In this document: in pieces, positions 31,512-42,513 of the stretch
Layout: the number at the start of each line of letters is the position of its first letter
How positions within the stretch are numbered: position 1 is the stretch's first letter
Source: Acorus gramineus
Taxonomy: Eukaryota; Streptophyta; Magnoliopsida; Acorales; Acoraceae
NCBI GenBank assembly: GCA_030737835.1
Contig: JAUJYN010000022.1
Location: forward strand, 1,828,712-1,892,711
Direction: 5' to 3'
DNA: 64,000 bases
Notes under the pieces: model-generated
The model's database searches: none
What the model saw: the letters and a program-made list of their open reading frames with translations, nothing else
What the model was told of the DNA's origin: nothing
Program-made: the position numbers and the translations under genes

Positions 31512-34500
31512 TGCTATATATGTGTCACTTTTTGCCTGCTGGTAACCATTGGAGCATTTTGGCAGTTTTTGAGTTTTTTCGTTTTTCGATCAGAATCGTA
31601 AAATTTTGGACTGTTAGCTATCGTCCTATGTTTGAGGACTCCGATTGAAAATCTAACTGCATATTATGTGTCCTAGTGCCATTTCAAGCCACTCATGAAA
31701 ATTTCATCGAATTCCGATACGTTTCAGAATTTCACAGTTTCGCTGCGTATCCGGGTTTTGACTGAGCAAGAAGTCATTGGGAGAGTTGACTCGGTCAAAG
31801 TGGGCCCATGAATAGATCAACCATTTTTGTCTTTTTGTGTGGTTGGGTTGACCCAAGTCAAATCCCACTTAAAACCCACTAAACCTAATTAATCAAGCCT
31901 TATACCTAATTCAAGTTGGTTTGACTTATTTAAGTGAGTAGCAAATGTTGCCCTACACTATTCATCTTCTTCCCCAACTCATTTTCTCTCTCCCCCTCTC
32001 TCCTTTTCTTGGTTTTGAGCCACCTAGAGTTCTTGAAACTCAAAACTCAAAACATAGAAAGGTTAGATCCGGTCCCGATCTATCCCCCGGTGTTCTCGGA
32101 TTCGAGTTCCGACAAGTTTGCCCCCCTCTAACCCCTTCTATTATCCCCTGTTTTCAGCCCCTTTTGAGGTAGGAAGAGGTCTTGGTGGTGGAGATCCTTG
32201 GGGAGGCGTTTCGGTGCACGAAGAGCCTCCGGTTCCCTTCCTTTCCTCTCCTTTCCTTGGGTAAGGGTTCTTTCCTTCTTTTTCATGTTTAGATGCATGT
32301 TAGGAGGGTGGGGTTGAGTGTGGAGGGCGGCTGGTGGCTGTGGGTTGTGGTTGGGGGCGGTCGGAGGCCATTGGTGGTCAGTGGGTGGTGATAGAAGTGC
32401 TCGGGCAGGGTGGCTGTCTGCCCCGGGCAGGATGGCAGCACAGGCACAGCAGGCAGCGCAGCAGGCGTGTAGTGGCAGGGCGCGCGCGTGCGTGCGCGCA
32501 GACGTGCGCGCAGGGCGTGCGCTCGGGTGGCGCAGGCGCTGGTGTGCTATGCACGGGTGCTAGGCGCCGGGTGTGCTGGGCGTGGGTGCTGGGCGTTGGG
32601 CGCTGGGGCGCTGGACGCTGGGCACCATGCGGAAGCGTGCGCGCGGAGCGCTACGGAGAGGCGCAGGCAGGCTGTGATCGCGCGGCGGGGAGAGCAGTCG
32701 GTGCGAGCGAACGGGTGCGCGTGCGGGGCGCTGCGCTGGGGCGCAGTGCGCGCGGGTGCACCCGGGGGGGGGGGGCTGATCGAGTGGGTGATGCGCGTGG
32801 TGGTGCGCACGGAGTGCGTGCAGGGCGAGGCACTGGGCTCGGGGTGTGCGGTGTGCGCGCGGGCTGCTGCGCTGGGGCGCAGCGAGCGCGCGGTGCACCC
32901 GGGGAGCTCGGTAGTGTGTCCTGGCGAGCGGGCAGGGGCTCGTCAGGGCGCCTGGGTGCGCAGGCTGGGGCGCGGCGGTGTATCCGGGGGCGGGTGGCCG
33001 TGCGGGTGGTTGCCGGGGGTGTGGGAGTGAGTCGGGGTGCTCGGGCTAGCGTGCGTATGGGCCGTATGTACGTTTGCCCGAGTGTTGGGTATTTTTAGAG
33101 TATTTTTGTGGTATTTGTGGATTTTACTCACCAAGTTGATACCCTGTCTTGCAGATCTTGACGGACGGTCGCGCGACGACCCGATTACCGGTGAGTGGGA
33201 CAATCCAACCCAGTAGGGAGGCGCTATATGCACTTGGGCGTATACCGTCCTCCCCTGGGGCACCATAGATTAATATTAACCTGTTTAATATGTAATCCAT
33301 GCAGCATGATTGATATGTAGTATGCATGCTACCCTAGACTGAGTATGTTAGGGACTTGCACCCTTAGGTTGTGTAAGAGCCATGCATCTTGTCACCTTGT
33401 TATCATGCTAGGAAAGCCTCGGCCTTTGTATGCGTCCTATTAGTTTAATTTGTTAAATTAAATGCAACTTGTAATTTTATAGCATGCCTTAGGGAATATT
33501 AAGGGGCCTTGCGAGGTCAACATTGAGACCCGGGCTAGGGTGCTCCGTGTTCCTTGTTTGGTTGTCGGGATGTCCTATATCGGGACCTCATGGTGCCCTC
33601 CCAAGGTTTCTTTTCCCGTCTATATTAATGCATGTTCCCCGCATCTTGGTTATGCGCCCTGGAGGAATTCTGATGAATTCAAGACACTAGAGTTGTAGAG
33701 ATGTGTAGTCAGCGGATCCGAGTGGATCATATGCGTGTGGGTAGGCTGTTTCTCTTCCCTTCGTTGGATCCGTGTAGGGACTCCTCAGCGTTAGACAGGC
33801 TATCCTGACAGAGGGCTCCCATCAGTAGGCACCTCCTGATCTTGGACTCGGACTGTGCTGAATGTGGGAGTAGACCAGGCAAGCTACGGTGTGGAGGAGA
33901 GGCTATCGGTGGACCAAGGATGATTAACAGCCTAGTCAGTCCCAATATCCTATGTCACCTGTTGAGGGGTGAGGGTGAGGGTGTATGGATGTGTATGGAT
34001 GTGTTTGGATGATTATCAGTCCCAATATCCTATGTCACCTATTGAGGGGTGAGGGTGAGGGTGTATGGATGTGTATGGATGATTATAAGTCCCAATATCC
34101 TATGTCACCTATTGAGGGGTGAGGGTGAGGGTGTGGTGGTTCGGCGATGTACGAACTACTGGATTTATGTTGTATGCCACTTTGAGGCTAGTTGCTGATT
34201 ATTTGTGGTTAATATAAACTGTGATGCATGGGTTGTGCTGTTCACTGAGCGTGTGGCTCACCCCTCGCATAATATTTTTCCAGTGATTACTGAGGAGGAC
34301 TTGAAGGAGGAGCTCTCTGAGCGACTGCACCAGTAGCGGAGTAGCGCTACGTCCCGCGAGTTTCTGAGGCCATCAGCATCCTTCCTTGTTATTGTATGTA
34401 TATATATTTCTGTGCTTGGGCACCCAGTTTGGATTATATTTGGATGTATGTGTGTATATTGGCTCTCACAGGACATTTGATTTGTATCGAGTCTGTAGTA

Positions 34501-34687
34501 TGTTTTTGGATTACAGACTCAGTCTTTTAGCTTTCGCTATCTGTGTATATATTATGTCAGCCTTGCTTTCATCTGTGTTGTTGTCATTTTAGTTGTTGTT
34601 TAGAGTGATTTATTGATTCCCTGTATAGTTGCTGATATCATGTATACACTTGCCGCGACCCGGGGACGGCCGCCCTGGGGCATGACA
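31512..34687 (+). repeat. Tekay-2 right LTR (3,176 bp)
   Basis: It begins TGCTATATATG and ends GGGGCATGACA, followed by the right target duplication CCCTG. It retains the exon 1 donor and the complete GC-rich block lacking in the left LTR. The last ~1.6 kb are nearly identical to the left LTR, including the tandem repeat. Confidence 0.9.
32173..34336 (+). other. Candidate LTR mini-ORF, exons 1-3 (Tekay-2 right LTR)
   Basis: Exon 1 is open from 32,173 to 32,260 and ends CCTTGG|GTAAGG. Exon 2 is 33,155-33,190 (36 nt). Exon 3 starts at 34,284 and ends at TAG 34,334-34,336. Splicing in phase 1 gives EAFRCTKSLRFPSFPLLSLD, then LDGRSRDDPITV and ITEEDLKEELSERLHQ. Introns are about 0.9 and 1.1 kb. 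No in-frame AUG is visible in exon 1 (TAG at 32,170-32,172), so the start is unresolved. Confidence 0.5.
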
Positions 34688-35262
34688 CCCTGTGGCCTCT
34701 GTGTCCACACCCACGACCTCTTCATCCCCAACATCAACATGGACACTCTCGGCCCCCGCGACCTCAGTCCCTACACCCTAGCCTTCCTCTGCACCCACCA
34801 TGCCGGAGGCTGAAGCCTCAAAGGCACCCATAGCCCTTCTCTCCTCCTCCTCAGCCCTGGCCTTTGTGGCCTCCCTGTCCAACATCCCCACTATAACATC
34901 CAAAGACGCCCTCACCTCCTCACTAACTCCCTCAGCCCCCACCCCGTCAACCACGCCCTCGGCCGACCCTCCGACCTCCAAACCCGGGCCTCGGCCACCG
35001 CCGATCGGTCGCCATGCCTCCCCTTGCGTGTATAACCAATCACACCACCCCCTACCCCAAAAACAGCCCTCGAGGATGCACCCGCACCTCCACCGGTGCC
35101 CACCAAAGGCGTCTCCACCATTTGGGTTGTCTCCTCCACAACCCTCCTCTCCAACCCATCGCTCTCCAACGAGCTAGACCCCAAGGCACCCACAGCCCCC
35201 CTCTGCTCTCGGGAAGACCGGAGACACTTCATCATTGAAGCCGTCTTCTTCCCCTTTGTCAT
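34688..35262 (-). pseudogene. Antisense PMD gene of Tat-2, start of exon 1
   Basis: A minus-strand ATG at 35,262-35,260 begins a Lys-rich then Gly/Val/Glu-rich low-complexity region (MTKGKKTASMMK, then VVEETTQMVETPL). It is homologous to 14,422 downward in Tat-1. The exon is cut by Tekay-2 at the CCCTG target site and resumes at 23,232. The poly-Ala/Glu segment (ATKARAEEEERRAMGAFEAS) is typical of disordered linkers. Confidence 0.65.
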
Positions 35263-36138
35263 CTCCTTGATTTCACAAGAAAAAGGAGAACCCAAAAAGT
35301 TCTTAGGGTTTTGAAATCAAGAAGAAAGGAGTGACCTAGGGCAAAATTAAGCGAATCAAACCAAGGTTTTTCGGTTTCAAATGAAGAAGAAGTATTGGAG
35401 GGAGAGGAACCGTTTTTGAAAAAGTGCGGGAGAGAGAGGGTCCTTTTTCGGTTATAAGGGACCCAATCGGCTGATGGCTACTCGCGAGTAACCCAACCCC
35501 CCCCCCCCCCCCCCCGCCCGACGGCAAAATACAACTAGCCGCCCCTCCCTGCCAGCTAAACACCACTAGCCGCTACCTGCCAGCTTCTCAAACACACTTA
35601 TTTCCAAGTTTTCTAAAAACAAACAGCCATGTATTGGTTTATTTCCAAATTTACTTGATCAAACACAACTTTCTTGAAGTTTTACCACAATTTTCAGTAC
35701 TGTTGAGTTTAAATTTCCTCAGTTCTGGTTCTTTTTCAGAATCTTTGTCTTTCGAATGATCCAATTCACCAAATCAAACACACTTTTTCTTTCTTTCTGT
35801 CTGCGATATCCCCTTGATTTGCTGAGCTACCCAAGCACGGATACGGTAGGCACAAGGAAACTGATGCTGAGTTGCTCCGTGCGTGATTGCTAAGAACCCC
35901 GTCCGAGGGTTGGATCATTCGCTTCCTTACTTTTACTCACTCTCCCACTAGGATTACTCTTAGATAACCATTCTAGTCAAAACCCAGCCTCTGATGACCT
36001 AAATTAACTCCCTAAATGGTATTTGGTCATGTGTCCTATACTTCGTGAAGGTTGGGCTGGCCAAAATAAGGGTCACTTTCCTTATCATCGATCGAAGTCT
36101 TTCTGTTTCACACAAAGACTTCGTCCGATGAGGGACAA
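35263..36138. other. Tat-2 non-coding region before the 3' LTR
   Basis: Colinear with 14,423-15,198 of Tat-1. It contains a 19-nt poly-C tract (35,497-35,515), the TACTCGCGAGTA palindrome, several GGCTA…TAGCCGCC motifs and, at its end, the purine-rich GATGAGGGACAAT before the LTR. No coding region is seen. Confidence 0.65.
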
Positions 36139-37464
36139 TTGTAGATACCCAATTTTGACCGTCCTAAGAAAAGAAATTTACTTCAAGTAACATTGGAAAA
36201 CAACCACTTTTGGACATCTAATAGAAAACTCCCTTAGAAACCAAGACCGGAAACCGTAAGTCCAACACTTAGAAAAATCTAAGAACCTGGACATGGGCGG
36301 CTACTTGAGAGTAGCCGCCCCATACCAGGCGACTAGTTTCAACTAGCCGCCCCCCAAACCGACCCCAAACCGCCTTCCTGGATGGGACATAAAGCAAGCA
36401 TGATTACGGCGGATTGTCCCTTTTAGCTGCCCCATCTCAGCCGGTTAAACCTTAGTAACCGACCCAAGCCACCGCTTGTCAGAGATGGGACGTTTGACAG
36501 GTTATGATGGGGGCGGCTACCTGAGAGTAGCCGCCTCTCACTGTGTTGCTAGTTACACTAGCCGCCCCTAGCCTGGACATTGTCAGAGAACAAAGATCTA
36601 ATGGGAGGTCAAATCAAGCACCTTATTATCCATTTTGATCTATTGTCCAGTGGACATTCCTATACCCCTTTTTTACTATAAATAGGGGGGCAACCAATTC
36701 ATATCCATCATCGATTCATAACAAAAAAAAAAACAATCAATTCATTCCCAAGCAACCAATCCACACCCACACTCACAAGCCTATAGCCCCCATACCACCA
36801 TTTCAAAAACCCTTGAGAGAGAAAGTGAGAGAGAAACCCATTTCCTACACCAACTCCACTCTCCAAATCTACTCTCCAAAAACCCAGGTTAAACCTAGCT
36901 TAACCTTTGCCGAAATCCCAAATCAAAACAAATCCAGGTTCTACCCAAATTGAACCAGACACCAGGCGGCTACTCCCAACTAGCGCCCCATACCAGGCGG
37001 CTAAATACAACTAGCCGGCCCTTCCCCAATCCCACCTAAGTCCCAATTCTCCTTTAGTCAAGTTCCCGAAGCAGAAAAGGATCCCTGTCTTCACCTCTGT
37101 GTACGACATATCCGTATCTCAGAGCGGAGACCCCACAAACTCCCCCCGAAGGCGATCAAATCGGCCCCAACTTTTCCTACTTTTTTTAAAAATGTAGGTG
37201 GCAATCACAACAACCCTTGACTTCTCCTGAGGACCCGTCGGCCGCCTCAACCAGGAATGAAAAAACCCCCACCACCCCTTTCGACAGACGATCCGACCGA
37301 GTCTGCCAAGGCGCAGCTCTCTGGATCCGAGCTTCCAAAGAACCCCCAGACACGCACAACCCCGGAGGACTAGGAGGAGGAAGAGAAGGAGGAAGGCTTC
37401 CCGGAGCATCGCCCTGACCAAGGATCCCTCTTCTTCCCCCTTTTCCAAAAATCGGATACCGACA
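36139..37464 (+). repeat. Tat-2 3' LTR (1,326 bp)
   Basis: It starts TGTAGATACCC and ends ATACCGACA. It carries a perfect 11-bp hairpin (36,295-36,320) and a TATA box (36,677-36,684). It serves as the uninterrupted reference for the Tat-1 LTR. Confidence 0.85.
36295..36320. repeat. Perfect 11-bp inverted repeat with 4-nt loop in Tat LTR
   Basis: Arms GGGCGGCTACT and AGTAGCCGCCC flank the loop TGAG. A near-copy with a one-base change follows at about 36,512-36,535, and a degenerate one occurs in Tat-1 at about 15,354-15,380. Confidence 0.85.
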
Positions 37465-38344
37465 GTTCCAACTAGCCGCGCCTCACCTGGACATTGTCAG
37501 AGAACAAAGATCTAATGGGAGGTCAAATCAAACATCTTATTACCCATTTTGATCTATTATCCAGTGGACACTCCCCTACACCTCTTTTACTATAAATAGA
37601 GGGTTCAAACTCTTTTTCTAACATCACCAAAAATATCAATTCATTCCCAAGCATAATCAATAACCCAACAACACTCACAAATCAACCCATATCCCTTCCC
37701 CACTTCAAAAACCCTTGAGAGAGAAAGTGAGAGAGAAACCCATTCCCTGCATAAATCCACTCTCCAAAACCCAGGTTAAACCTAGCTTAACCTTTGCCAA
37801 TACCCAAGATCAAACCCTACCCAGGTTCTGCCCAAATTGAACCAGACACCAGGCGGCTACCCACAACTAGTCGCCCCCCACCAGGCGGCTAAATCCAACT
37901 AGCCGGCCCTTCCCTAGCCCACCTCAGTCCCAATTCTCCTTTAGTCAGGTCCTCGAATCAGAAAAGGATCCCTGTCTTCACCTCTGTGTACAGCATATCC
38001 GTGTCTCAGAGCGGAGATCCCACAAACTCCCCCATGAAGGCGATCAAATCCGCCCCAACTTTTCCTGCTTTTCTAGAAAAGCAGGTGGCGATCACAACAA
38101 CCCCTGAATCCTCTTGAGGACCCGTCGGCCGCCTCAGCCAGGAACGAAACCCCCCACCACCCCTTCTGAGAGACGATCCAACCGAGCCCGCCAAGGCACA
38201 GCTCTCCAGATCCGAGCCTCCGATGAACCCCCACACACGCACAACCCCGGAGGACTAGGAGGAGGAAGAGAGGGAGGAAGGCTTCCCGGAGCATCCCCCC
38301 AAAACCACACCCCCCTTTTCTTTTTCTAAAATCCAATACCGACA
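37465..38344 (+). repeat. Partial tandem duplicate of the Tat-2 LTR
   Basis: This repeats the LTR from the CCTGGACATTGTCAG region to ATACCGACA, including a second TATAAATA (37,591-37,598). It is diverged by several percent from the first copy and lacks the LTR 5' end. It probably arose by unequal recombination or nested insertion within LTRs. Confidence 0.75.
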
Positions 38345-38544
38345 GGGATTACAGTTGACAAAAAGGCAGGAGATAGACATGATGTTGCAAAATTTTACTC
38401 CAGAGTTGTGAATGAATCTTGCCTATGGGAATTGCTCTACTTAGAAATGTTGATTGATCGCCAAAACCGCATTCAGCGTTGTGCCGGCACTACCACTGCT
38501 TCACCAACTGGTAACCCCGCCATCCCTTCAATAAAAACCTTGTT

Positions 38545-39510
38545 CCATCCCCCACGGTAGAGGGGATCATCCCACAAATCTCAGCGTCTACCCCAATGGA
38601 TAACCAACCCCTGGTCGAGGATCGGTAACAAGGACGTATGCACCTGGACCCTCTAGGTTACGCCACCTCGACCGGTAGCCCGTTATCAAGGGTTTGCTCC
38701 TCAACAGACGCTGGTGTACCATTTGACACGCCCCACACCAATTCCCTCATTTCCAAACCACCACTTACCTCCCTAGCAGCCGTTCCAGTATCACCACTCA
38801 GCTCCCCAAGTCCACCCCATTCGAGTCTTGCAACCCCGTCAAATGACTCCTCGATTAGTCACCAAAAGACAATACATTGCTATTCCTCACCCACATCTTA
38901 TCTGGCTAGAAGGATGGGGAAACGTGATACTTATCGACCACTGCCAGAGTCATTGCCTGACATTTTTATGGCACTGATGGAGTCCAAGAGCATCACCTTG
39001 CCCCCTGAGAGACCTTCACACCCTATTGATAGTTTGCACTACTGCCCATACCATCGGATGCATAGCCACGACATCTGTGGTTGCTACACATTTTGAGATT
39101 TTGTTTATGATCTTCATGAAGAAGATTGCATTGATTGGGCGCTATTGTGATGTATCATCACCAGGTCCCGGTCGCCCCACCCTGCGTAATCCTCCACTTC
39201 ATCCACACCCCTTGGCAGCCATGTTGACCCACTATCTTCCCATACTCGGCCATCTACCTCATTTGGTCTAGTTGTAAACTTCATCGGGACCAACTCTCCA
39301 TCCCCTAGCCAGTCCAACTCCTCATCATACCTTGGGGCCAACATTGTCATCCCACCCGAAACACCAGATAATGGTGAATGTGAATCTGAAGATGAACCCA
39401 TGGAAGAGGACAAACCAGAAGAAGAGCATGAGGAAGAGCCTGAAGAGGAGCATGAGGAAGAAGATCCAGAAGAGGATCCTGAAGAAGAAGAGCCTGAGGA
39501 GGAAGGCAAG
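38545..39510 (+). pseudogene. Decayed gag-like fragment with acidic tail
   Basis: One frame from about 38,545 to 39,510 stays readable apart from stops at about 38,626, 39,094, 39,151 and 39,187. Near 39,040 it contains LHYCPYHRMHSHDICGCYTF, which fits the Cys-x2-His…His…Cys box seen in gag proteins of Tat/Ogre-like elements, followed by DFVYDLHEEDCIDWA. Further on is a run of Glu/Pro-rich repeats (39,400-39,500). I infer a gypsy gag C-terminus; the element it belongs to is not otherwise present. Its left side (38,345-38,544) is unassigned. An opposite-strand Ser-rich frame here is a shadow. Confidence 0.45.
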
Positions 39511-39547
39511 AAGAGTGTTGGTATTGGTTTCCGGTCGCTTTCCTCTC

Positions 39548-40450
39548 CCGGGTTGGCGTGTGTGGGGGTTTTCCAGGGATTCGGGTCTGAATGTGCCTTG
39601 CGGGCTCTGTCGGATCGTCTCTCGAAAACAAGGAGGGGTGTTGTTCCATGCTGAGGCACCCGACACCTCCTTTGGGGGGATTCAGGGGTGATTGTGATCG
39701 CCACCTGCTTTCTTAAAAAGCAGAAAAAGTTGGTGTTACCGTTGATCGCCTTCATGGGGGGATTGTGGATTCTCCGCTCTAAGATACGGCCAACCACACA
39801 CAAAAGTGAAAACGGGGAGTCCTTTTCTACTTCCGGGACTTGACAAAGGGAGGTTTAAAAAGACAGGGGGGTGGGTGAGGGTCGGTTAGTAGGGTTTAGC
39901 TACCTAGAGGGGGATGGCTAGGTAGGGTTAGCCGCCTGGGTCTTGATTCAATTTGGGCAGAACCTGGGTAGGAATGGGGTTAGGAATGTTGGCTGAAGTT
40001 AAACTAGGTTTAACAAGGGTTTTTGGAGAGGGTTTTTGGAGAGTGGATTCATGTAGGAATGAGTTTCCTTCTCTCAAAAGTGGTGCTCTTTCCCTTTCTC
40101 CAAGGTTTCAAGCAATGGGCGTAGGGGGGTTTGATTGAACTAGTGTGTGAATGTGGGTGTTGATTGAGTGGGTGATATGTTGAAGAAGAGTTGGGTGCCC
40201 CCTATTAATTGTAAAATTGGGGTAGGGGAGTGTCCACTGGACAATAGATCATATTGAATAATAGGGTGGTTTATTTGACCTCCCATTAGATCTTTGTGTT
40301 TCTAACAATGTCCAGGTGAGGGGTGGCTAGTTGTAACTTGCCGCCCAGTGAGGGGCTGCTACTTTCAAGATGCTGCCCTAATGATGACCTACCAAACGTC
40401 CAATCTCTAACAGGCGGTGGCTTAGGGCGATTACGAGGTTGGAACTCTAA
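39548..40450 (-). repeat. Inverted, diverged Tat LTR fragment
   Basis: Read on the minus strand this matches the second half of the Tat LTR (hairpin field, GACATTGTCAG region, the region before GAGCGGAGA…CACAAACTCCCCC). It is more diverged than the other Tat LTR copies, and its TATA region has changed. Together with 36,139-38,344 it forms a large imperfect inverted repeat. Confidence 0.7.
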
Positions 40451-41749
40451 CGACTATGGTTTTCTTAGTCGTTTCTTGACTTTCTGCATTGGGTCATATT
40501 CCTATAGGGTTTTGGAGGACTTATATATCTCCAATTTCAGATGTTTAGGTATGGATGGAATCATTTTTCTGTTAGCTTTCAAAAAATTTTACGGATCATG
40601 AATTGGATGAGTATTGATCAAGTTATGGGCCAAACTGTGTCAAGAGGTCGGGCAGAGGAAATAGCGACGGCTCATGGGGGAGCCGTCGATATTGTGACGG
40701 ATCCAATAGGAGCCATCGGTATTGTGACGGATCCAATAGGAGCCATCGATCTGGAAACAATTTCAAACTCGAATATTTTAGTTTTTAGAAGGTTTTAATG
40801 TGATTTATTTGATTGATTGGTGTCGATTTGTTGTCCCCACGTGTATAAGCTTATATATACCCTCTTCCTCTCTCTTCTTTGCATTGAAACCCTAAACCCT
40901 AAAGCCTCTCTTTCTTCTTCTTCTTCTCTTGTTTTCGGCACCATTGTTGAGGAGCTTGGTAAGGGAGTTTGAGCAAAGATTTTATGAGTATTATCCTCTG
41001 TTGTGAAGTGTTTTCGAATGATAATGATCCCCTTTAGAGATCTCCTTTATATGATTTTGTTTTTAGGTTTTTCCAACAAAAGAATGGTTTCTTCTTCTTA
41101 ATTTTTAAGCGTTTTTGTGTGATTCGGATCCTTATATTATACCAATGATATGTCGATGATTTCACGACGTTTTTACAGGTTTTTGATGATGTATTAGATC
41201 TCATGTATGTACTTCAGATTTCATTGATCTCTTAAGTTTGTTTCTTGAGTTTTTTGTAGTTTTAATGGATTACATATGATTTTCAGATCCTTATGTTATA
41301 GCTACGAAATCATGAAGTTTTCAAAGTATTTTCCAAATCTTTCATATCAAAAGAAAGAGGATATGTATATATCATGTCTAGGGTTGTTTATTAAAGGTAG
41401 AAAGCATGTTTATAATCATTTAAAGTCTTGTTTTAACCCTTATATGCAGGGATCCGAACCTAAACACGTTTTCATGATTATTTTAGAGTTTTATAATAGA
41501 TCCATGTTAGTTGTTTCTACATATAATAGATCTATGGTTTTCAAGGATTTTTGTAATATGGTTTATATATATATATATATGTTTTTATGAATCCTTTTAA
41601 AATCTAGGGTTTTGAATAAAAGGATATCATGTCAGGTATAACAATATATCTCCTGCGGTTTTCAAAGGATTTTACAAAGTATAATCAGATCCTTGGTGTA
41701 TCAAGTGTTTTAACGTTTCATCAATATTTTTACCAATTTTCCATCAATA
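40451..41749. other. AT-rich unclassified segment, LTR/promoter-like
   Basis: It contains a 30-bp tandem repeat (40,681-40,750), a TATATATA box at about 40,852-40,859 followed by pyrimidine-rich leader sequence with CTTCTTCTTCTTCTTCTC, and then ~800 bp AT-rich DNA with no convincing ORF. This would suit an LTR plus 5' leader of an unrelated element, but I see no LTR ends or primer site. Confidence 0.4.
40681..40750 (+). repeat. 30-bp tandem repeat, 2.3 copies
   Basis: The unit AGCC(G/A)TCG(A/G)TATTGTGACG plus GATCCAATAGG starts at 40,681 and 40,711, with a partial third copy at 40,741. Confidence 0.8.
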
Positions 41750-42513
41750 AGGCAATGAGAATTGATAACTCAACTGAAATGCGAAAGCATAAAAATATCA
41801 ATAAGTCTGCAAACAAAAAACTTTACTACAGACTCGAATACACAATCAATGTCTTGTGAGAGCCAAGTCTACCCAAATAAAATACAACCAGTGCAACACG
41901 CATGATTTACAATACATCAATGACTCTAGGATTGCTGACAGCCTCGCACTCGCCAACCGCCGGACGGAACGCTCCACGCACGCAAGACCACGCCACAGGG
42001 AAGCTCTAGCTCCACGCCCAACAATGCCCCTGTAAAAGAAATAGTACGCAAGGGGTGAGCTACAAGCTCAGTGAGTGGCTGGAAACCAAACACCATTACA
42101 ACAATCTAATGTTAAGGCAATTTTCTTTCAAGGAAAACATGAGTGGGAACCCAATGGATAACAAGGTCACGCGGCGGCGCGACCAACCTTACCCTCACCC
42201 TCACTCCCGGAAGGAGACTCTTGGGACCCTTGGGGAGAGACCATACCGTTTGTCAAAGAGACGCGGAATTATTGGTCCACACAACACTACTGGATTATCT
42301 ACATAGAGATAATTGCCCACTGATGTTTCTCAACATCGATACATAACCGGAACCTACAACTATGGGAACGGACGAACAAACGAATGGGTCATGTAGTGAC
42401 GTGACTTCACCTTACCCCGCCCCCTCCCTCGAAAGGAAACTCCTGGGACACTCGTAGAGGAAACAAATGTTAACCATAATACCTTGTGTTATTGGATAAC
42501 ATAATACAACAAG
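41750..42513 (-). repeat. Chromovirus LTR fragment (subfamily 2), split by solo LTR A
   Basis: It matches the LTR 3' part, without the terminal ~130 bp, and stops at the boundary of solo LTR A. Its continuation is 52,313-52,688, on the other side of A. It contains a frameshifted exon 3 near 41,930-42,035. Confidence 0.75.

Larger units (their letters stand above)
23233..34687 (+). mobile_element. Tekay-2: chromovirus with rearranged interior
   Basis: The order is 5' LTR (23,233-25,859), tRNA-Met PBS, gag-pol (25,978 to 30,574), then a 937-bp copy of the element's own left flank (Tat antisense gene, 30,575-31,511), then a second LTR (31,512-34,687) ending at the right target duplication. The integrase C-terminus, chromodomain and polypurine tract expected before the 3' LTR are missing. 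The structure therefore is not a simple insertion. It implies tandem duplication, recombination between alleles, or an assembly join. The coding region has at least four frameshifts. Confidence 0.85.
21414..38344 (+). mobile_element. Tat-2: remnant of a Tat-type element, split by Tekay-2
   Basis: Two blocks, 21,414-23,232 and 34,688-38,344, are colinear with Tat-1 from the antisense gene through the 3' LTR. They are separated by Tekay-2, whose 5-bp target duplication CCCTG (23,228-23,232 and 34,688-34,692) proves the insertion. All of pol and everything upstream is missing because the left end is truncated inside exon 4 of the antisense gene. The LTR is followed by a second partial LTR copy. 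Confidence 0.82.

Noticed and set aside
32173-34336. Interpreting the LTR exon modules only as 5' leader splicing of gag-pol RNA
   Set aside because: Not fully excluded, but leader splicing alone would not require exon 3 to keep exactly 16 codons and a TAG in one phase in seven copies.
39114-39803. Minus-strand 229-codon frame with Ser-rich stretch
   Set aside because: It is the antisense image of the Glu-rich GAAGAAGAG repeats of the gag-like fragment plus inverted Tat LTR sequence; no domain is visible.
40886-40905. Telomere-like AAACCCTAAACCCTAAA
   Set aside because: There are only two or three units, within leader-like sequence; no telomeric array or subtelomeric context.
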